DNA of 64,000 bases from an uncultured bacterium (GTDB taxonomy: Bacteria > Bacillota > Clostridia > Lachnospirales > Lachnospiraceae). Within the stretch, counting starts at the first letter, position 1. Each line of letters starts with the position of its first letter. The stretch is from contig CAOKFN010000012.1 in assembly GCA_948467735.1 (NCBI GenBank), forward strand, positions 31,424 to 95,423, given 5' to 3'. Below, piece by piece: positions 1 through 9,440 of the stretch. A model generated the notes under the pieces. That model saw nothing but the letters and a program-made list of their open reading frames with translations. It ran no database searches and was not told where the DNA came from. Made by a program: the position numbers and the translations under genes.

Positions 1-1698
1 CCCCTGAAACGCAAACCCATACCTGCGGATGCGCTCCTTCCCGATTCCTCTGCCCAGCAGCCAGCTTTCATATTCCCTGTCCTCAATCTGCCGCAGCGCC
101 GACGCCGCCGTATCCTGCAATGTCTTTTCTTCCTCAGGGTCAAACACCTTAAATTCAATCACCATCGCCGCGTCATCCTGTTCCTTCGGCTCCAGCATAA
201 TATCGTACCGTCCGTAGCCGCTCTCGCGATTAGACGTTATGACATACCTCCCGCGAAGCTCCACCAAAAGCCCCAGCACAAAACCATGATAAAACCTCTC
301 CGGCTCGCTATCGGAGGGCCGACGGCCGCTGTCAAAATAGCTGATCGTCTCCAGCGCCACTCTATTCATGTAGATATTCATCAGCTTCCTGTCGTCTCTC
401 AAAAGCGCCTTGATAAAATCATTGTAATCATCCTCCGAACTGCCGTTAAACCAGTCCCTTACCATGGATTCAAACATCATCCGCACTTCCCGATTGGTCA
501 ATGCCAGTTCATACTGTATTTTCCCAAGCCCCTCTATCATGGCGGCGTCATCCACTGACAACACCTTCAAATATCCGCCTGCAAGCAGCAGGCTCCATAC
601 CGCATTCTGGCTGCCGTTCAGCTGGCTGTATACAATCTGCTCATCGATGGATGCAGTGATGGATTTCCCGTTCAACAGGCTTTCAAAATTCTGCTTTACT
701 CCCTTGCTCCCCTCGCGAATCAGCTTTCCCACCAAGCTGTTTGAACTGGTATTTGCCCAATATGCCGCCACTTTCCCCGTATCCAGATAATTCAATATGG
801 ACCATGGATTGTATATATCCGTCACCCTGCCAAATGTAAACCCATCATACCAGAACTTCACTTTTTCCTGTTCCGTAAGCCCGAATTCATCCATTGCGGC
901 AAAAACTTCCTGTTCCGTAAAGCCAAAGGCCGTCTCATATTCATCTGAAGTTGTCGTCACCACTTTAAGATGATTCAAATCCGAAAAAATACTCTCCTTG
1001 CTCACCCGTGTGATGCCGGTCATCATACCCCGTTCCAGATAGGGATTCGTCTTAAACGCCGCATTGAACAGGCTTCTTATATAGGATACCTGTTCCGCCC
1101 AGTATCCTCCCACATATTTCTTATTCTCTGAATAAGAAATTGATTCCTGCATGGGCGTGTCATACTCATCCAGCAGTATAATTGTCTTTTTCCCATAATA
1201 ACGGCTCAAATAATCCGACAGATGATGCAGGGTCAAAGACGCGGTGGTATCATCCATATCCACCGAAACCCTGTCAAAATACTCTATTTCCTTATCTCCC
1301 AGCAGGCCGCTCTGCTTTAAAAAAGAATTCTTCTCATAAAGCTCCACCAGCGCCTCATTCATTTTCCGTCTGGCCGAGTAAAAATCGGTTTCCTTGATGT
1401 TTGCAAACGAAAGGCTGATCACAGGAAAGGTTCCCTGTATCCCGCGGTATTCCTCCGTCTTCCAAATATCGAGACCTTCAAACACATCTCCCTGCCCGGC
1501 ATACTTCACGGAAAAAAAACGCTCAAGCATGCTCATCGCAAGAGTCTTGCCAAAGCGGCGGGGCCGGGTAATCAACGTTACGCTGTCTCCGCTCTCCCAC
1601 CATTCCTTTATAAAATATGTCTTGTCCACATAAAAGTAATGATTGACAATCATCCTTTCAAAATCCTGCACTCCGATTGCCGCTGTCCTTGCCACCAT
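1..1698 (-). CDS. AAA-ATPase-like / PD-(D/E)XK nuclease family protein (3' end cut by window edge)
   Basis: Translating the minus strand from the ATG at 1698 gives 566 residues open to the window edge, so the C-terminus is missing, probably by only a few residues. The start follows a GGAGG. Near the N-terminus is an ATP-binding loop, TRPRRFGKTLAMSML, followed by a Walker B-like segment, KKTIILLDEYDTPM. The last 90 residues carry a nuclease-like core: YDIMLEPK, then VIEFKVFD about 10 residues later. This arrangement matches the AAA-ATPase-like family with a C-terminal PDDEXK domain. The family is common in gut Clostridia and Bacteroidetes, and its function is unproven; defence or mobile-element roles have been suggested. 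Family assignment is from recall of motifs. It stands alone on its strand, with a long non-coding gap upstream. Confidence 0.85.
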   Translation of the reverse strand, partial: MVARTAAIGVQDFERMIVNHYFYVDKTYFIKEWWESGDSVTLITRPRRFGKTLAMSMLERFFSVKYAGQGDVFEGLDIWKTEEYRGIQGTFPVISLSFANIKETDFYSARRKMNEALVELYEKNSFLKQSGLLGDKEIEYFDRVSVDMDDTTASLTLHHLSDYLSRYYGKKTIILLDEYDTPMQESISYSENKKYVGGYWAEQVSYIRSLFNAAFKTNPYLERGMMTGITRVSKESIFSDLNHLKVVTTTSDEYETAFGFTEQEVFAAMDEFGLTEQEKVKFWYDGFTFGRVTDIYNPWSILNYLDTGKVAAYWANTSSNSLVGKLIREGSKGVKQNFESLLNGKSITASIDEQIVYSQLNGSQNAVWSLLLAGGYLKVLSVDDAAMIEGLGKIQYELALTNREVRMMFESMVRDWFNGSSEDDYNDFIKALLRDDRKLMNIYMNRVALETISYFDSGRRPSDSEPERFYHGFVLGLLVELRGRYVITSNRESGYGRYDIMLEPKEQDDAAMVIEFKVFDPEEEKTLQDTAASALRQIEDREYESWLLGRGIGKERIRRYGFAFQG

Positions 1699-2193
1699 CC
1701 CACCTCCATATACCGTGCCGTTCTTCCGATAACTTAAAACCGCTCTGCCAATTAATTTTCTGACCGCTCAGCCGATAAATCCTTCGGCCGCTTTTTCTGC
1801 CGAACGCTTTTGCGACGGCTTTTCCGGCCGCTCATGCCATGCCGTTTCCGATATGCGTGAATTCTATCAAAGCATATTCCGCTTCCTCTCATCAAATACG
1901 GCCCATGACCGTGCTTCATTCCTGCTCCCCCAAAGCGCCCATGGCTGGCATTACAAAAAACGGACGTATCCCGCCAGCGTATCCGCAGACAGCCATCCCC
2001 GCTCCGCGAAGATTTCACTGTCCTGCCCTGCCAGCCAAAACTCTCCTCAAGTTTTTTGTTGGCACATGTCGCCGGTTCTACGTCCGTCTTTCTCATTCCT
2101 TCATGGAAGCGGCTCCTTCTTGGCCTTCCGCGCCTCTTTGGGCCTTGCGCGTCCTTCTTGGCCTTTCGCGTCCTTCCTGCCCTTCCCGCTCCC
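1699..2193. other. Gene-poor stretch with GC-rich degenerate repeats
   Basis: I see no convincing gene in these 495 bases. Next to the 2194 gene, the minus strand is rich in repeated purine motifs of the type GGAAGGACGCG..AAGGCC. Next to the 1698 gene it carries degenerate copies of CGGCCGCTTTTTC. A 114-codon minus-strand frame (1752-2096) is very basic, lacks a properly spaced ribosome site and shows no family likeness. Confidence 0.5.
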
Positions 2194-2745
2194 TTATTGA
2201 AGAATCGATCTTATCTTCTCTTCGTATTCTTCCCTTGTAATAATATCCATATCATACTGCATTTCCACTCTGCGGAGAAGTTCAAAATTATCCAGCTTCT
2301 TCTGAGCCGCCGCCAGCTTCTCGTCGTACTCCGCTTCCGTGATCACATCCAGCTCCTTCGCCCTGTCTAATTTCCTCTTTTCCGCCTCATACTGCTCCTG
2401 CGCCCTCTTTCTGTCGCGCTCCGCATTGTTCTCCTTGATCACCCTTTCCTTCTCCGCAATCTGGGCGTCTATCTCCGCGATTTTCTCCAGATTCGGCTGC
2501 ATGGCGTCCAGAACCTCCTGCACATCAAAGGGGCTGGTATTGGAGGTATTGGAGACATACGCGATATATTTCTTACCGATTTCCGCGTACTGGCCCTCCA
2601 TCTTCCTCTCCACTACCGACTTCTGAATCTTTAGGTTGGCCAGCTCCGTCTGCTCCTTAGAAACGCCGCTGATGGCATTCCCCATGCTTACCACACTGTT
2701 TCCCACTTCTCTTGCCGCCTTTGCGGCCTTATTAAACAAATCCAT
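2194..2745 (-). CDS. Coiled-coil protein with two SHOCT-like C-terminal motifs
   Basis: This 183-residue cytoplasmic protein has a strong ribosome site (AAGGAGG, 8 bases before the ATG). Residues from about 30 to 150 are charged and heptad-like, consistent with a coiled coil. The C-terminal part holds two short SHOCT-like repeats, LDVITEAEYDEKL and MDIITREEYEEKI. SHOCT motifs are short helical modules thought to mediate oligomerisation or membrane/nucleic-acid association in many otherwise unrelated proteins. The N-terminus (MDLFNKAAKAAREVGNSV) resembles small zinc-ribbon-less relatives that are often annotated hypothetical. The gene appears monocistronic, with an extended -10 promoter and a 12-bp inverted repeat just upstream. 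After the stop codon the same frame stays open for a further 30 Lys/Arg-rich codons. The biochemical function is unknown. Confidence 0.8.
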   Translation of the reverse strand: MDLFNKAAKAAREVGNSVVSMGNAISGVSKEQTELANLKIQKSVVERKMEGQYAEIGKKYIAYVSNTSNTSPFDVQEVLDAMQPNLEKIAEIDAQIAEKERVIKENNAERDRKRAQEQYEAEKRKLDRAKELDVITEAEYDEKLAAAQKKLDNFELLRRVEMQYDMDIITREEYEEKIRSILQ

Positions 2746-2778
2746 ATCTTAATCCTCCTTATGCGTTGTCCTTTATTT

Positions 2779-2835
2779 ACGTTGGTCAGCTCAATTTTCC
2801 TATAAATGATATAGGCAGGTAAGGCTGACCAACGT
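2779..2835 (-). promoter_or_regulatory. 12-bp perfect inverted repeat in the leader of the SHOCT gene
   Basis: ACGTTGGTCAGC at 2779-2790 is the exact reverse complement of GCTGACCAACGT at 2824-2835, with 33 bases between. Read on the minus strand it lies between the likely extended -10 (TGTTACAAT, 2845-2853) and the SHOCT gene. It could therefore act as a repressor dyad or as a stem at the very 5' end of the mRNA. The arms are exact over 12 bases. Confidence 0.6.
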
Positions 2836-2844
2836 GATACCCTT

Positions 2845-2853
2845 ATTGTAACA
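2845..2853 (-). promoter_or_regulatory. Extended -10 promoter of the SHOCT gene (candidate)
   Basis: The minus strand reads TGTTACAAT, an extended -10 (TGn plus TACAAT), with no good -35 at the usual distance. The predicted transcript would start close to 2838, immediately before the inverted repeat. Confidence 0.4.
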
Positions 2854-3107
2854 CTTTCTGCAAAAGTTTCCACCAAAGATTTCATAAATTTCCTTAAGAA
2901 AATATAAGCAAAACACTCGATTATGACAAAATATTCATTTCAGCTTTCAGCAATCACGCTTTCTTCCCAAGACTCGGGAATCTCTATCCGAAATAAATCC
3001 AAAACCGTCGGCGCCGCGGCCTGTCATACCATATTCCCCTCGTCATTTCCCGATTCCCATGCCATTCACAATAACCAATGCCATATTTTCCATAATTCTT
3101 TCTTCTT

Positions 3108-4577
3108 TCAAGCGTCATCGGCATCCGCCGAATTTTCTCCCTGTAAATAACGCCGCACAAGCTCCCTCTCAAAAATCTCCTTTTCCGGCCTGCCCCGTAT
3201 GATACGGTGCGTTTTCCTGACGCTGCCGTCATCTTCCGGATACTGCTCCGTCACATAATTGACGGCACACTCCCCCTCCGCCATAATCTCCGTCCCCTCC
3301 TCCGAGGTCGTGGCCAGAATCTCGTTCATCAAAAGCAGGCTGCCCCTCCTTACCTGCCCCGCCATCCTTCGGATATCCAAAAGCTCCTGTTCCAGCTTCC
3401 CATGCACCGTATGGATATCTTCCACATTGGCAAACAGACTCCCGATATAAGAAACCGGAGCCGCCTCATAGGAAACCGCCGGGACATGAAATCCAAGCTG
3501 CATCAAAATCTGGGCGCTTCCCGCCGCCTGAAGGAACGTAGTCTTGCCTCCGCTGTTAAAGCCCGTGATAATCACCGTCCTGCCCTCCCCGTCGGAATAG
3601 TCATTGCCCTGAATCTCTCCCGCCCGGCGCCAATCCCCCTGCCCGTAACATTCCACCAGCAGACGGACGGGATACAGCTGCCGAAACACCGCGCCGCCTT
3701 CGGCCGCCTGCGGCAGACATGCCGGAATCCTTAATTTCCGGTACATATGATACAATTCGATTCCCGCCCGATAATAAGACAGCTCCCTTTCAAGCCTTTT
3801 AAACGCCCCCACAAGAGCACTGTTTAATCTGGACGCGAAATCGCACAGACGCACAATGGTCTTGGCGTAAATCTCGTCCATATTATTGCGCAGAATCAGG
3901 TTTTCCCCCGCCTTTATCAAATGCCCCTCATCAATCACCGCTTTTTTCCGAAGCACCCCCGTTTCCTTCATCCGGTAAGTATTCTCCGGATAAAGGCGCT
4001 CTATCCTCACCGATTTCAACACCTGCCCATACGTATACTCCGCCCGATACCCGACGGCCCCCGCCGCCAGAACCTCCCCCAGCAGTCCAATGATTTCCTT
4101 TAAATACTCTTTGTACTCCTCCCCTTCCAGAAAACTGACCATCCTGCGCAGCACTTCCGATTCAAACAGCTTCCGCACCCTGAAATCCGCCGTGCAGAGT
4201 ACCTGATAATTCTCCTTCAGAAGCTCGATATAATTCTCCAGATTCTTATAGACCGGCGCCTGACGCTCCCAGATATTATACCTTTTCCTTGGGATATTGT
4301 CCTTCAACCGCCCGCAGAACTTTATGCAGTCCTCCATAAAATCCGGATTGTTCAGCAGATCCGTCAGAACAGCCTGCCGATAGCGGATGACCTCCCTGTC
4401 CGAAGGCAGATAACGGATTTCCTCGCGCATCCAGCCATATTGCTCCCTGCCTAGGACTCCCCCCTCAACCAATGCCTCCAGCTGCAGATCCTCCGTCAGC
4501 CGTTCGCTTACCCTGTCGCATTTTCTTCCCTCCTGCCTTTTCTCGCAGGAAGGATACAGCAAATCAAAATCAAACAT
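3108..4577 (-). CDS. MutS-family ATPase, apparently lacking the His-loop segment
   Basis: This 489-residue protein belongs to the MutS-related family seen in Clostridia, which lacks the mismatch-recognition domain. The C-terminal ATPase shows Walker A GFNSGGKTTFLQAAG (around residue 345) and Walker B SLLLMNEILATTS (around residue 425). In the family, Walker B is followed by about 40 residues with a conserved VTHLHEL-type loop before the final strand and tail. Here GTEIMAE runs straight into ECAVNYVTEQ and the terminal RGRP region, so an internal deletion is likely. The ribosome site GGAGGGG precedes the ATG. The gene lies 5 bp downstream of a frameshifted paralogue, with which it probably formed a two-gene unit. 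A structural or regulatory role in DNA or translation maintenance cannot be decided from sequence. Function may be lost. Confidence 0.75.
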   Translation of the reverse strand: MFDFDLLYPSCEKRQEGRKCDRVSERLTEDLQLEALVEGGVLGREQYGWMREEIRYLPSDREVIRYRQAVLTDLLNNPDFMEDCIKFCGRLKDNIPRKRYNIWERQAPVYKNLENYIELLKENYQVLCTADFRVRKLFESEVLRRMVSFLEGEEYKEYLKEIIGLLGEVLAAGAVGYRAEYTYGQVLKSVRIERLYPENTYRMKETGVLRKKAVIDEGHLIKAGENLILRNNMDEIYAKTIVRLCDFASRLNSALVGAFKRLERELSYYRAGIELYHMYRKLRIPACLPQAAEGGAVFRQLYPVRLLVECYGQGDWRRAGEIQGNDYSDGEGRTVIITGFNSGGKTTFLQAAGSAQILMQLGFHVPAVSYEAAPVSYIGSLFANVEDIHTVHGKLEQELLDIRRMAGQVRRGSLLLMNEILATTSEEGTEIMAEGECAVNYVTEQYPEDDGSVRKTHRIIRGRPEKEIFERELVRRYLQGENSADADDA

Positions 4578-4582
4578 TTCTT

Positions 4583-5210
4583 CTATCCCCTCCGCATAAG
4601 ACGATTGTGCGCCATGACGTAATCTGCTGTTTCCAAGACACGCCCCCGCCAGCTGTTTCTAAGCCCTGCCTCCGCCGCCTGCGGCAGCTGTCGGAAGGCG
4701 TACTGCTGAATCTGTTTATCCAGACAGGTAATATCCATATTCTGGTACACATTGACATTAAAATCATATTCCCCTAAGAAAAAAACGGCGGCCCGCTTCA
4801 GCTTTTCCGTATATCCTTCTCCGGGCGTCTCCTCCTGCCCAATCGCCACGCTGCGGCATACCTGATCCCTGTCCTTATTCAGTATGAAACTGCCCGGAAC
4901 CGCCCCGCTCAGCATGACCAGATACTCCCTCAGCCGATCCTTCTGCCGTTTCATACAATGCGGAATTCTCATATAACCGCTCCATGATCCCTTTTCGCCA
5001 CAGCACCGTTGAAAGCCTGCCGCATGGATGCAGGAAAACCTGTTCAAAATCATACTGTTCCCCAAATCTGCCCAGCCTGCATATTTCCTCATATACATAT
5101 CTCAGGTTCAGATCCGCGATATACGCTTCCTCCCCGCCTTCCATATCCCTGCGCCATTCCTCATAGTTCTCTTCGGTGTCCCAGAACAGACTGAAATAAT
5201 CACTCTCCAT
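4583..5210 (-). pseudogene. Frameshifted, truncated MutS-family N-terminal fragment
   Basis: Two overlapping minus-strand frames read as one protein. The first starts at the ATG at 5210 (MESDYFSLFWDTEENYEEW..., after GGGGGG). It runs to ..IMERLYENSALYE near 4945, where the sense continues in a second frame as MKRQKDRLREYLVMLSG... to 4583. The frames differ by one base. The joined product of about 210 residues resembles only the N-terminal helical part of the neighbouring MutS-family protein. In both, a DLNL-type segment is followed by the FLHPCGRLSTVLWRK-type motif that precedes the helical lever. No ATPase domain follows, so the gene is both shifted and truncated. Damage in both adjacent paralogues suggests the locus is decaying. 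Confidence 0.7.
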
Positions 5211-5367
5211 CGTTCCCCCCGTCCTTTTGTTAATTCCCGCATACTTTCCGTCCTGCCGCCCGCAGCCGCCCCGGCCGATTTTTGACAATATCCAAGGTTC
5301 CTTTTCCGTCATATTTGAAATCACTGTATCATCATTGCGCATAGCCGCCAATGTCTTAATCATCATA

Positions 5368-7254
5368 TCATGTTAATCTTTTGCGCCCCATGGCATACGC
5401 CTCGCTCTGCCTGCGATACATCGCTGCATAAATTCCCTCCTGCCCCATCAGCTCCCCATGGCTTCCGCTCTCCGCAATGCGTCCCTTATCCAGCACAAAA
5501 ATCCTGTCGCAGATATCCGCCATGGAAAGTCGATGAGAGATAATAATGGACGTCATGCCCTTTGTCATATCGGCAAAGGTTCTGTACACCTCGCTCTCCG
5601 TCTTCACATCCAGACTGGCCGTGGGCTCGTCAAAAATCACTAAGGAAGCATTCTTTTGAATCGCCCTCGAGATGGCAAGCTTCTGCTCTTCCCCGCCGGA
5701 CAGCTCCACGCCGTTATCGTCAAAAAGCTTTGTAATATGCGTGTTTTCCTTGTCCTTCTGTCCGTTTACATATCTCTCGAAGCCCGCCAGACGTATGCTC
5801 TCTCCAATATCCCCCTTCTCGTTTGACATCAGAATGTTTTCCTTTATGGTAAAAGCAAACAGGGCGAAATCCTGAAACACAGTGGCTATCTGCCGATAAT
5901 ACTGTTCGTTGGGAATCTCCCAGATATCCTTTCCGTCCAGCAGTATCCGTCCGGAATCAGGTCTGTAAAATTTGCAGAGCAGTTTTATTAAAGTGGTCTT
6001 GCCCTCTCCGTTATACCCCACAAGCATAATTTTTTCCCCCGCCCGAATCCGCAGCGAAACGCCCTTCAAAATATCCGCCTGCGTTCCCGGATAGCGGAAG
6101 ACGACATCTACCACCTCCAGTTCTGCCGCAGAAGACAAAGCTGCGCCGTTCGAGTCCTGTCCGCTCCCGCCTCTCCTGTCAAAATTCTCCCCTTTCGAGT
6201 CCTGTCCGCTCCCATCTCTCCTGCCCGAATTCCAGCCGTTCACAGACTTTTTCTCCCCGCCCGCCGTATCGCCGCTTCCCCTCAGACCGACAGGATTTAC
6301 CACCTTATTATAATCACGACAGTTAAGCATCTGCAGATTATATTCCATCATCTGATCGGCAGCTCTCGACAATGTCAGCGACAATGTGCCTATGGCCGAG
6401 AAATTCATCGTAAAGTCCGCAATGGAAATCTGCCCCTCCATGTAATATTTGGCGAGAACCGTCAAAATAATGAAATTCTGAACCGCCAGAATACACCTGC
6501 TCACCATCTCAAATATCTGATGCTGTTTCATTAACACAAACTGAATCGACACCATCCTGTCCCTGAAGCCCTTCATTTTATCAAAAAACCAATCATAAAG
6601 GGCATTCACCCTGATTTCCTTCTGCGCCCCCTGATTAAAATACTGTAAAGACTCGAGATAAGCGCCCACCTTATCGTTCCTCGCCTGCTCTATGCGGGCC
6701 TTGACGATTGCGCAAAACCGTATCATTGTAAATATGACTTTCACCGCCAATACCGCCGCTATCAACCCCACAAACAAAGCATTGAACGAAACGATAACGC
6801 CGGCCAGTCCGACTATGGTGACGATGCAGGATCCCAGCTCCTGAAGAATGCGAATCACGTTTGTCACACCGGAAATGCTGCCCGCCATCATGATTTCCTC
6901 CTGATACGCCGCACTTTCTATCTCTTCCAGCTTCGCATACATTGCCGCATTCCCAATCTCCCGCTGCAGCCGATTTTTCAACTGCATCATCCGAATTTCC
7001 TCATAATATGACAGGAAATGATCCGCCAGCCCAAGCCCCGCCAGCAGCCCCGCATAAATCCCTATCAGCGCCGCCACATCCCTATAATCCCTTCCTGTAA
7101 TCAGGCACTCCATAATGCCCTTGGGCAGCCACACCGCCGTCAGCGGCAGCGCCGATGTAACTAAAATTTTTAAAACAGATATCGCATAATAAGAAGGCTG
7201 ATATTTCCAAATCAACCGAAATATCCCCACCGTCAGATCCCACTTTTTCTTCAT
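5368..7254 (-). CDS. ABC exporter half-transporter (membrane + ATPase), with repeat-bearing linker
   Basis: This 628-residue protein has an N-terminal transmembrane domain (about residues 15-310, five to six hydrophobic helices) fused to an ATPase. The ATPase shows Walker A GYNGEGKTTLIKL, signature LSGGEEQKLAISRA, Walker B LVIFDEPTASLD and the H-loop IIISHRLS. Between the domains sits an extra hydrophilic stretch of about 60 residues with a near-duplicated RRDGSGQDSKG/RRGGSGQDSNG unit (DNA near 6120-6250). It looks like a minisatellite expansion. The next gene upstream encodes a similar half-transporter 98 bp away, so the two probably form a heterodimeric exporter. Substrate is unknown; relatives export peptides, lipids or drugs. 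The secreted-protein cluster at 12-17 kb is a possible client, but that link is only positional. Confidence 0.85.
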   Translation of the reverse strand: MKKKWDLTVGIFRLIWKYQPSYYAISVLKILVTSALPLTAVWLPKGIMECLITGRDYRDVAALIGIYAGLLAGLGLADHFLSYYEEIRMMQLKNRLQREIGNAAMYAKLEEIESAAYQEEIMMAGSISGVTNVIRILQELGSCIVTIVGLAGVIVSFNALFVGLIAAVLAVKVIFTMIRFCAIVKARIEQARNDKVGAYLESLQYFNQGAQKEIRVNALYDWFFDKMKGFRDRMVSIQFVLMKQHQIFEMVSRCILAVQNFIILTVLAKYYMEGQISIADFTMNFSAIGTLSLTLSRAADQMMEYNLQMLNCRDYNKVVNPVGLRGSGDTAGGEKKSVNGWNSGRRDGSGQDSKGENFDRRGGSGQDSNGAALSSAAELEVVDVVFRYPGTQADILKGVSLRIRAGEKIMLVGYNGEGKTTLIKLLCKFYRPDSGRILLDGKDIWEIPNEQYYRQIATVFQDFALFAFTIKENILMSNEKGDIGESIRLAGFERYVNGQKDKENTHITKLFDDNGVELSGGEEQKLAISRAIQKNASLVIFDEPTASLDVKTESEVYRTFADMTKGMTSIIISHRLSMADICDRIFVLDKGRIAESGSHGELMGQEGIYAAMYRRQSEAYAMGRKRLT

Positions 7255-7352
7255 AAGCTTTCCTCTTATCCGGCGTCCGGTTACGCCTAAATCAGAAGTT
7301 TGGGCCTACAGAATGTTTTTCTGGCTTAAAAGTATTCTGTCGGCTTATAAAT

Positions 7353-9116
7353 TCATTCCCGATGATACATCTTTGCCTGCGTGAAAAATAAATCCGCATA
7401 AATCCCCTTCTGTTCCAACAGCGCGTCATGGGCGCCCTCTTCCACAATTTTCCCCTTCTGCAGCACCAGAATCCTGTCGCAGTATTTTGTGGAATACAAT
7501 CTGTGAGAAACCAAAAGGGACGTCCTGCCCTCCACCAGCTCCCTCATCCTTTGATAAAACCTGTACTCTGCCATAGGATCCAGCGCGCTTGTGGGTTCAT
7601 CGAGTATCATCATCTTTGCATCCTTATATAAAGCCCTCGCCAGAGCCAGCTTCTGTCCCTCCCCGCCGGACAGCTCTATCCCATCCTTATTTATTTTCCT
7701 ATAAAGAAACGTGGCGCTGCCTTTGGGCAGGCTGTCCGTCTTCTCCTTTAAACCCGACTTTTCAAGGACGTCCGTTACCCTTTTCTCATCCGCCGGCCCG
7801 CCGAACACAATATTTTCCTCAATGGAATAGGCAAACAGAAAATAGTCCTGAAGCACAATCCCAATCTTTGCGCAGTACTCATTCAGGGGAATTTCCCTGA
7901 TATCAACCCCGTTTACTTTAATCGCCCCCTCGGACGGTTCATATAGTCTGGCGATCAGCTTGATGATCGTGGACTTTCCGGCGCCGTTTAGCCCCACAAG
8001 CCCTATGCTCTCCCCAGCCTTGATCCGAAAGCTGATATTGTCCAGAATCTTCTCCGTCCTGCCCGGATAAGCAAAACTTACATTTTCAAACACAATATCA
8101 AACCTTTCAAAGTCCCCCCGGCCCTTCGGGACTTTTTCATTGCTTTGATAAATACTGCTGTTCTCATGGACAAAAGCGTCATACTTTTCACGAAGGGAAA
8201 CAAACTCCGATATTAGTTTGATTCTTGCAAGATTATCGAAAAACTGAAAGATAAGCGACACAAATAACGCCGTCGCGCTTAATAAAATAGAATATTCCCC
8301 AAGAGTTATCCCGCCAATATACACCATACGGGTAAAATACAAAAGCATTACCGCCGTCTGCAGCACCTGAAATACCAAAGATATATTTTTCACCTGTAGA
8401 GCTTTCCTAGACAATTCCTTTCTTTTCCGAAGCAGAAGGTCATGGCTCTCCCGAAACTTCCTGTCCAGCATTTCCTGTCCGGAATAAATCCTGATATCCT
8501 TGGCAAACTTATACTCCGTCATGGCCTTATACAAATAGTCGCCCCGTCTCTCATATTTGACGGAATTCTTCCTTACCTCCGCTTCCGCCTTTTTCTGCCG
8601 AAAGGAAAGCAGAATCGGAATCACGGACAAAAGAACCAGCACCAGTACCAATTCCGGCCGAATCCGCGCGAAAGCATAGGTAATCCCGGCAAACTTTACT
8701 GCAAATCCCAAAAACGCCCCAAAATCCTTTAAATAAAAGGAAGGCTGGACATTCATAGACTTTTTCTTCAAATCAAGAAAAGAACCGTCCTGAACATAAT
8801 GATAGTTCATTATAATAGAATCCCAAGCATATTGATACTGCACCTTATTCGTGGATTTTCTCTGGCACAAATCAACCGCCAGCGCAAACCCATTGCCGCC
8901 CAAAGCCGCCGCCAGATGAAACACGACATAACATATAATCGCCCTCATCACAGAATCCGCCGCCGCTCCTTCCGTCAGCAGGTCCACCACCACTCCGATT
9001 CCCGCAATATCAATCAGCGGCACAAGCGCGTCAAAAAAAACTTTCAGAAAGGTAATCAGACACAATTTCCTGTCGTTCTTCCATGCATATTTCAACAAGT
9101 ATACAACACTTTTCAT
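7353..9116 (-). CDS. ABC exporter half-transporter (membrane + ATPase)
   Basis: This 587-residue half-transporter has a transmembrane region in about residues 15-300 and a C-terminal ATPase. The ATPase shows Walker A GLNGAGKSTIIKL, signature LSGGEGQKLALARA, Walker B MMILDEPTSALDP and H-loop LLVSHRLYST. It is the first gene of a pair with the 628-residue partner downstream, and both are of the size and layout of MsbA/LmrA-like exporters. All ATPase motifs are intact in both partners, so each catalytic site could be active. The region upstream (9117-9440) contains no further gene of this operon. A short palindromic repeat (9176-9206) lies about 60 bp before the start. Confidence 0.85.
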   Translation of the reverse strand: MKSVVYLLKYAWKNDRKLCLITFLKVFFDALVPLIDIAGIGVVVDLLTEGAAADSVMRAIICYVVFHLAAALGGNGFALAVDLCQRKSTNKVQYQYAWDSIIMNYHYVQDGSFLDLKKKSMNVQPSFYLKDFGAFLGFAVKFAGITYAFARIRPELVLVLVLLSVIPILLSFRQKKAEAEVRKNSVKYERRGDYLYKAMTEYKFAKDIRIYSGQEMLDRKFRESHDLLLRKRKELSRKALQVKNISLVFQVLQTAVMLLYFTRMVYIGGITLGEYSILLSATALFVSLIFQFFDNLARIKLISEFVSLREKYDAFVHENSSIYQSNEKVPKGRGDFERFDIVFENVSFAYPGRTEKILDNISFRIKAGESIGLVGLNGAGKSTIIKLIARLYEPSEGAIKVNGVDIREIPLNEYCAKIGIVLQDYFLFAYSIEENIVFGGPADEKRVTDVLEKSGLKEKTDSLPKGSATFLYRKINKDGIELSGGEGQKLALARALYKDAKMMILDEPTSALDPMAEYRFYQRMRELVEGRTSLLVSHRLYSTKYCDRILVLQKGKIVEEGAHDALLEQKGIYADLFFTQAKMYHRE

Positions 9117-9440
9117 GACATATCTATCCTCTACATTCGATAAAAGGCACTGTTCCTAACATATGTTTTCACCCGACTACATGGGCCTCCAAGCGGCTCC
9201 TGTAATCGCTTCCCTTCCAAGCCTGCCTCATTATAACTATAATACATCATATCAAATCTGTTTGTAAACACATTATATTAACAAAAAGCACCGCCTCTTG
9301 AATTATAACACAGCAGGCGGCGAAGCGGGACGTACAGAGCGGAAAATGAAATGATAAAATACGCCCTATCCTCATGCTGTCCGCACTGCTGAAATCAAAA
9401 ACAATTTTAACTAAAACCAAAATGAACTGCCAAAAAATTG
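9117..9440. other. Intergenic region between divergent genes
   Basis: This region separates the minus-strand exporter genes from the plus-strand leader and Rpn gene. Apart from the short palindromic repeat it is AT-rich and holds no reading frame with a ribosome site. I see no RNA gene in it. Confidence 0.5.
9176..9206. repeat. Short palindromic repeat, copy 1
   Basis: ACTACATGGGCC..GGCTCCTGTAAT is a 31-base near-palindrome. It matches the repeat at 11582-11611, and both sit just upstream of minus-strand genes. Confidence 0.5.

Noticed and set aside
1752..2096. 114-codon basic minus-strand frame
   Set aside because: No usable ribosome site, no family likeness, and it crosses degenerate repeat DNA.
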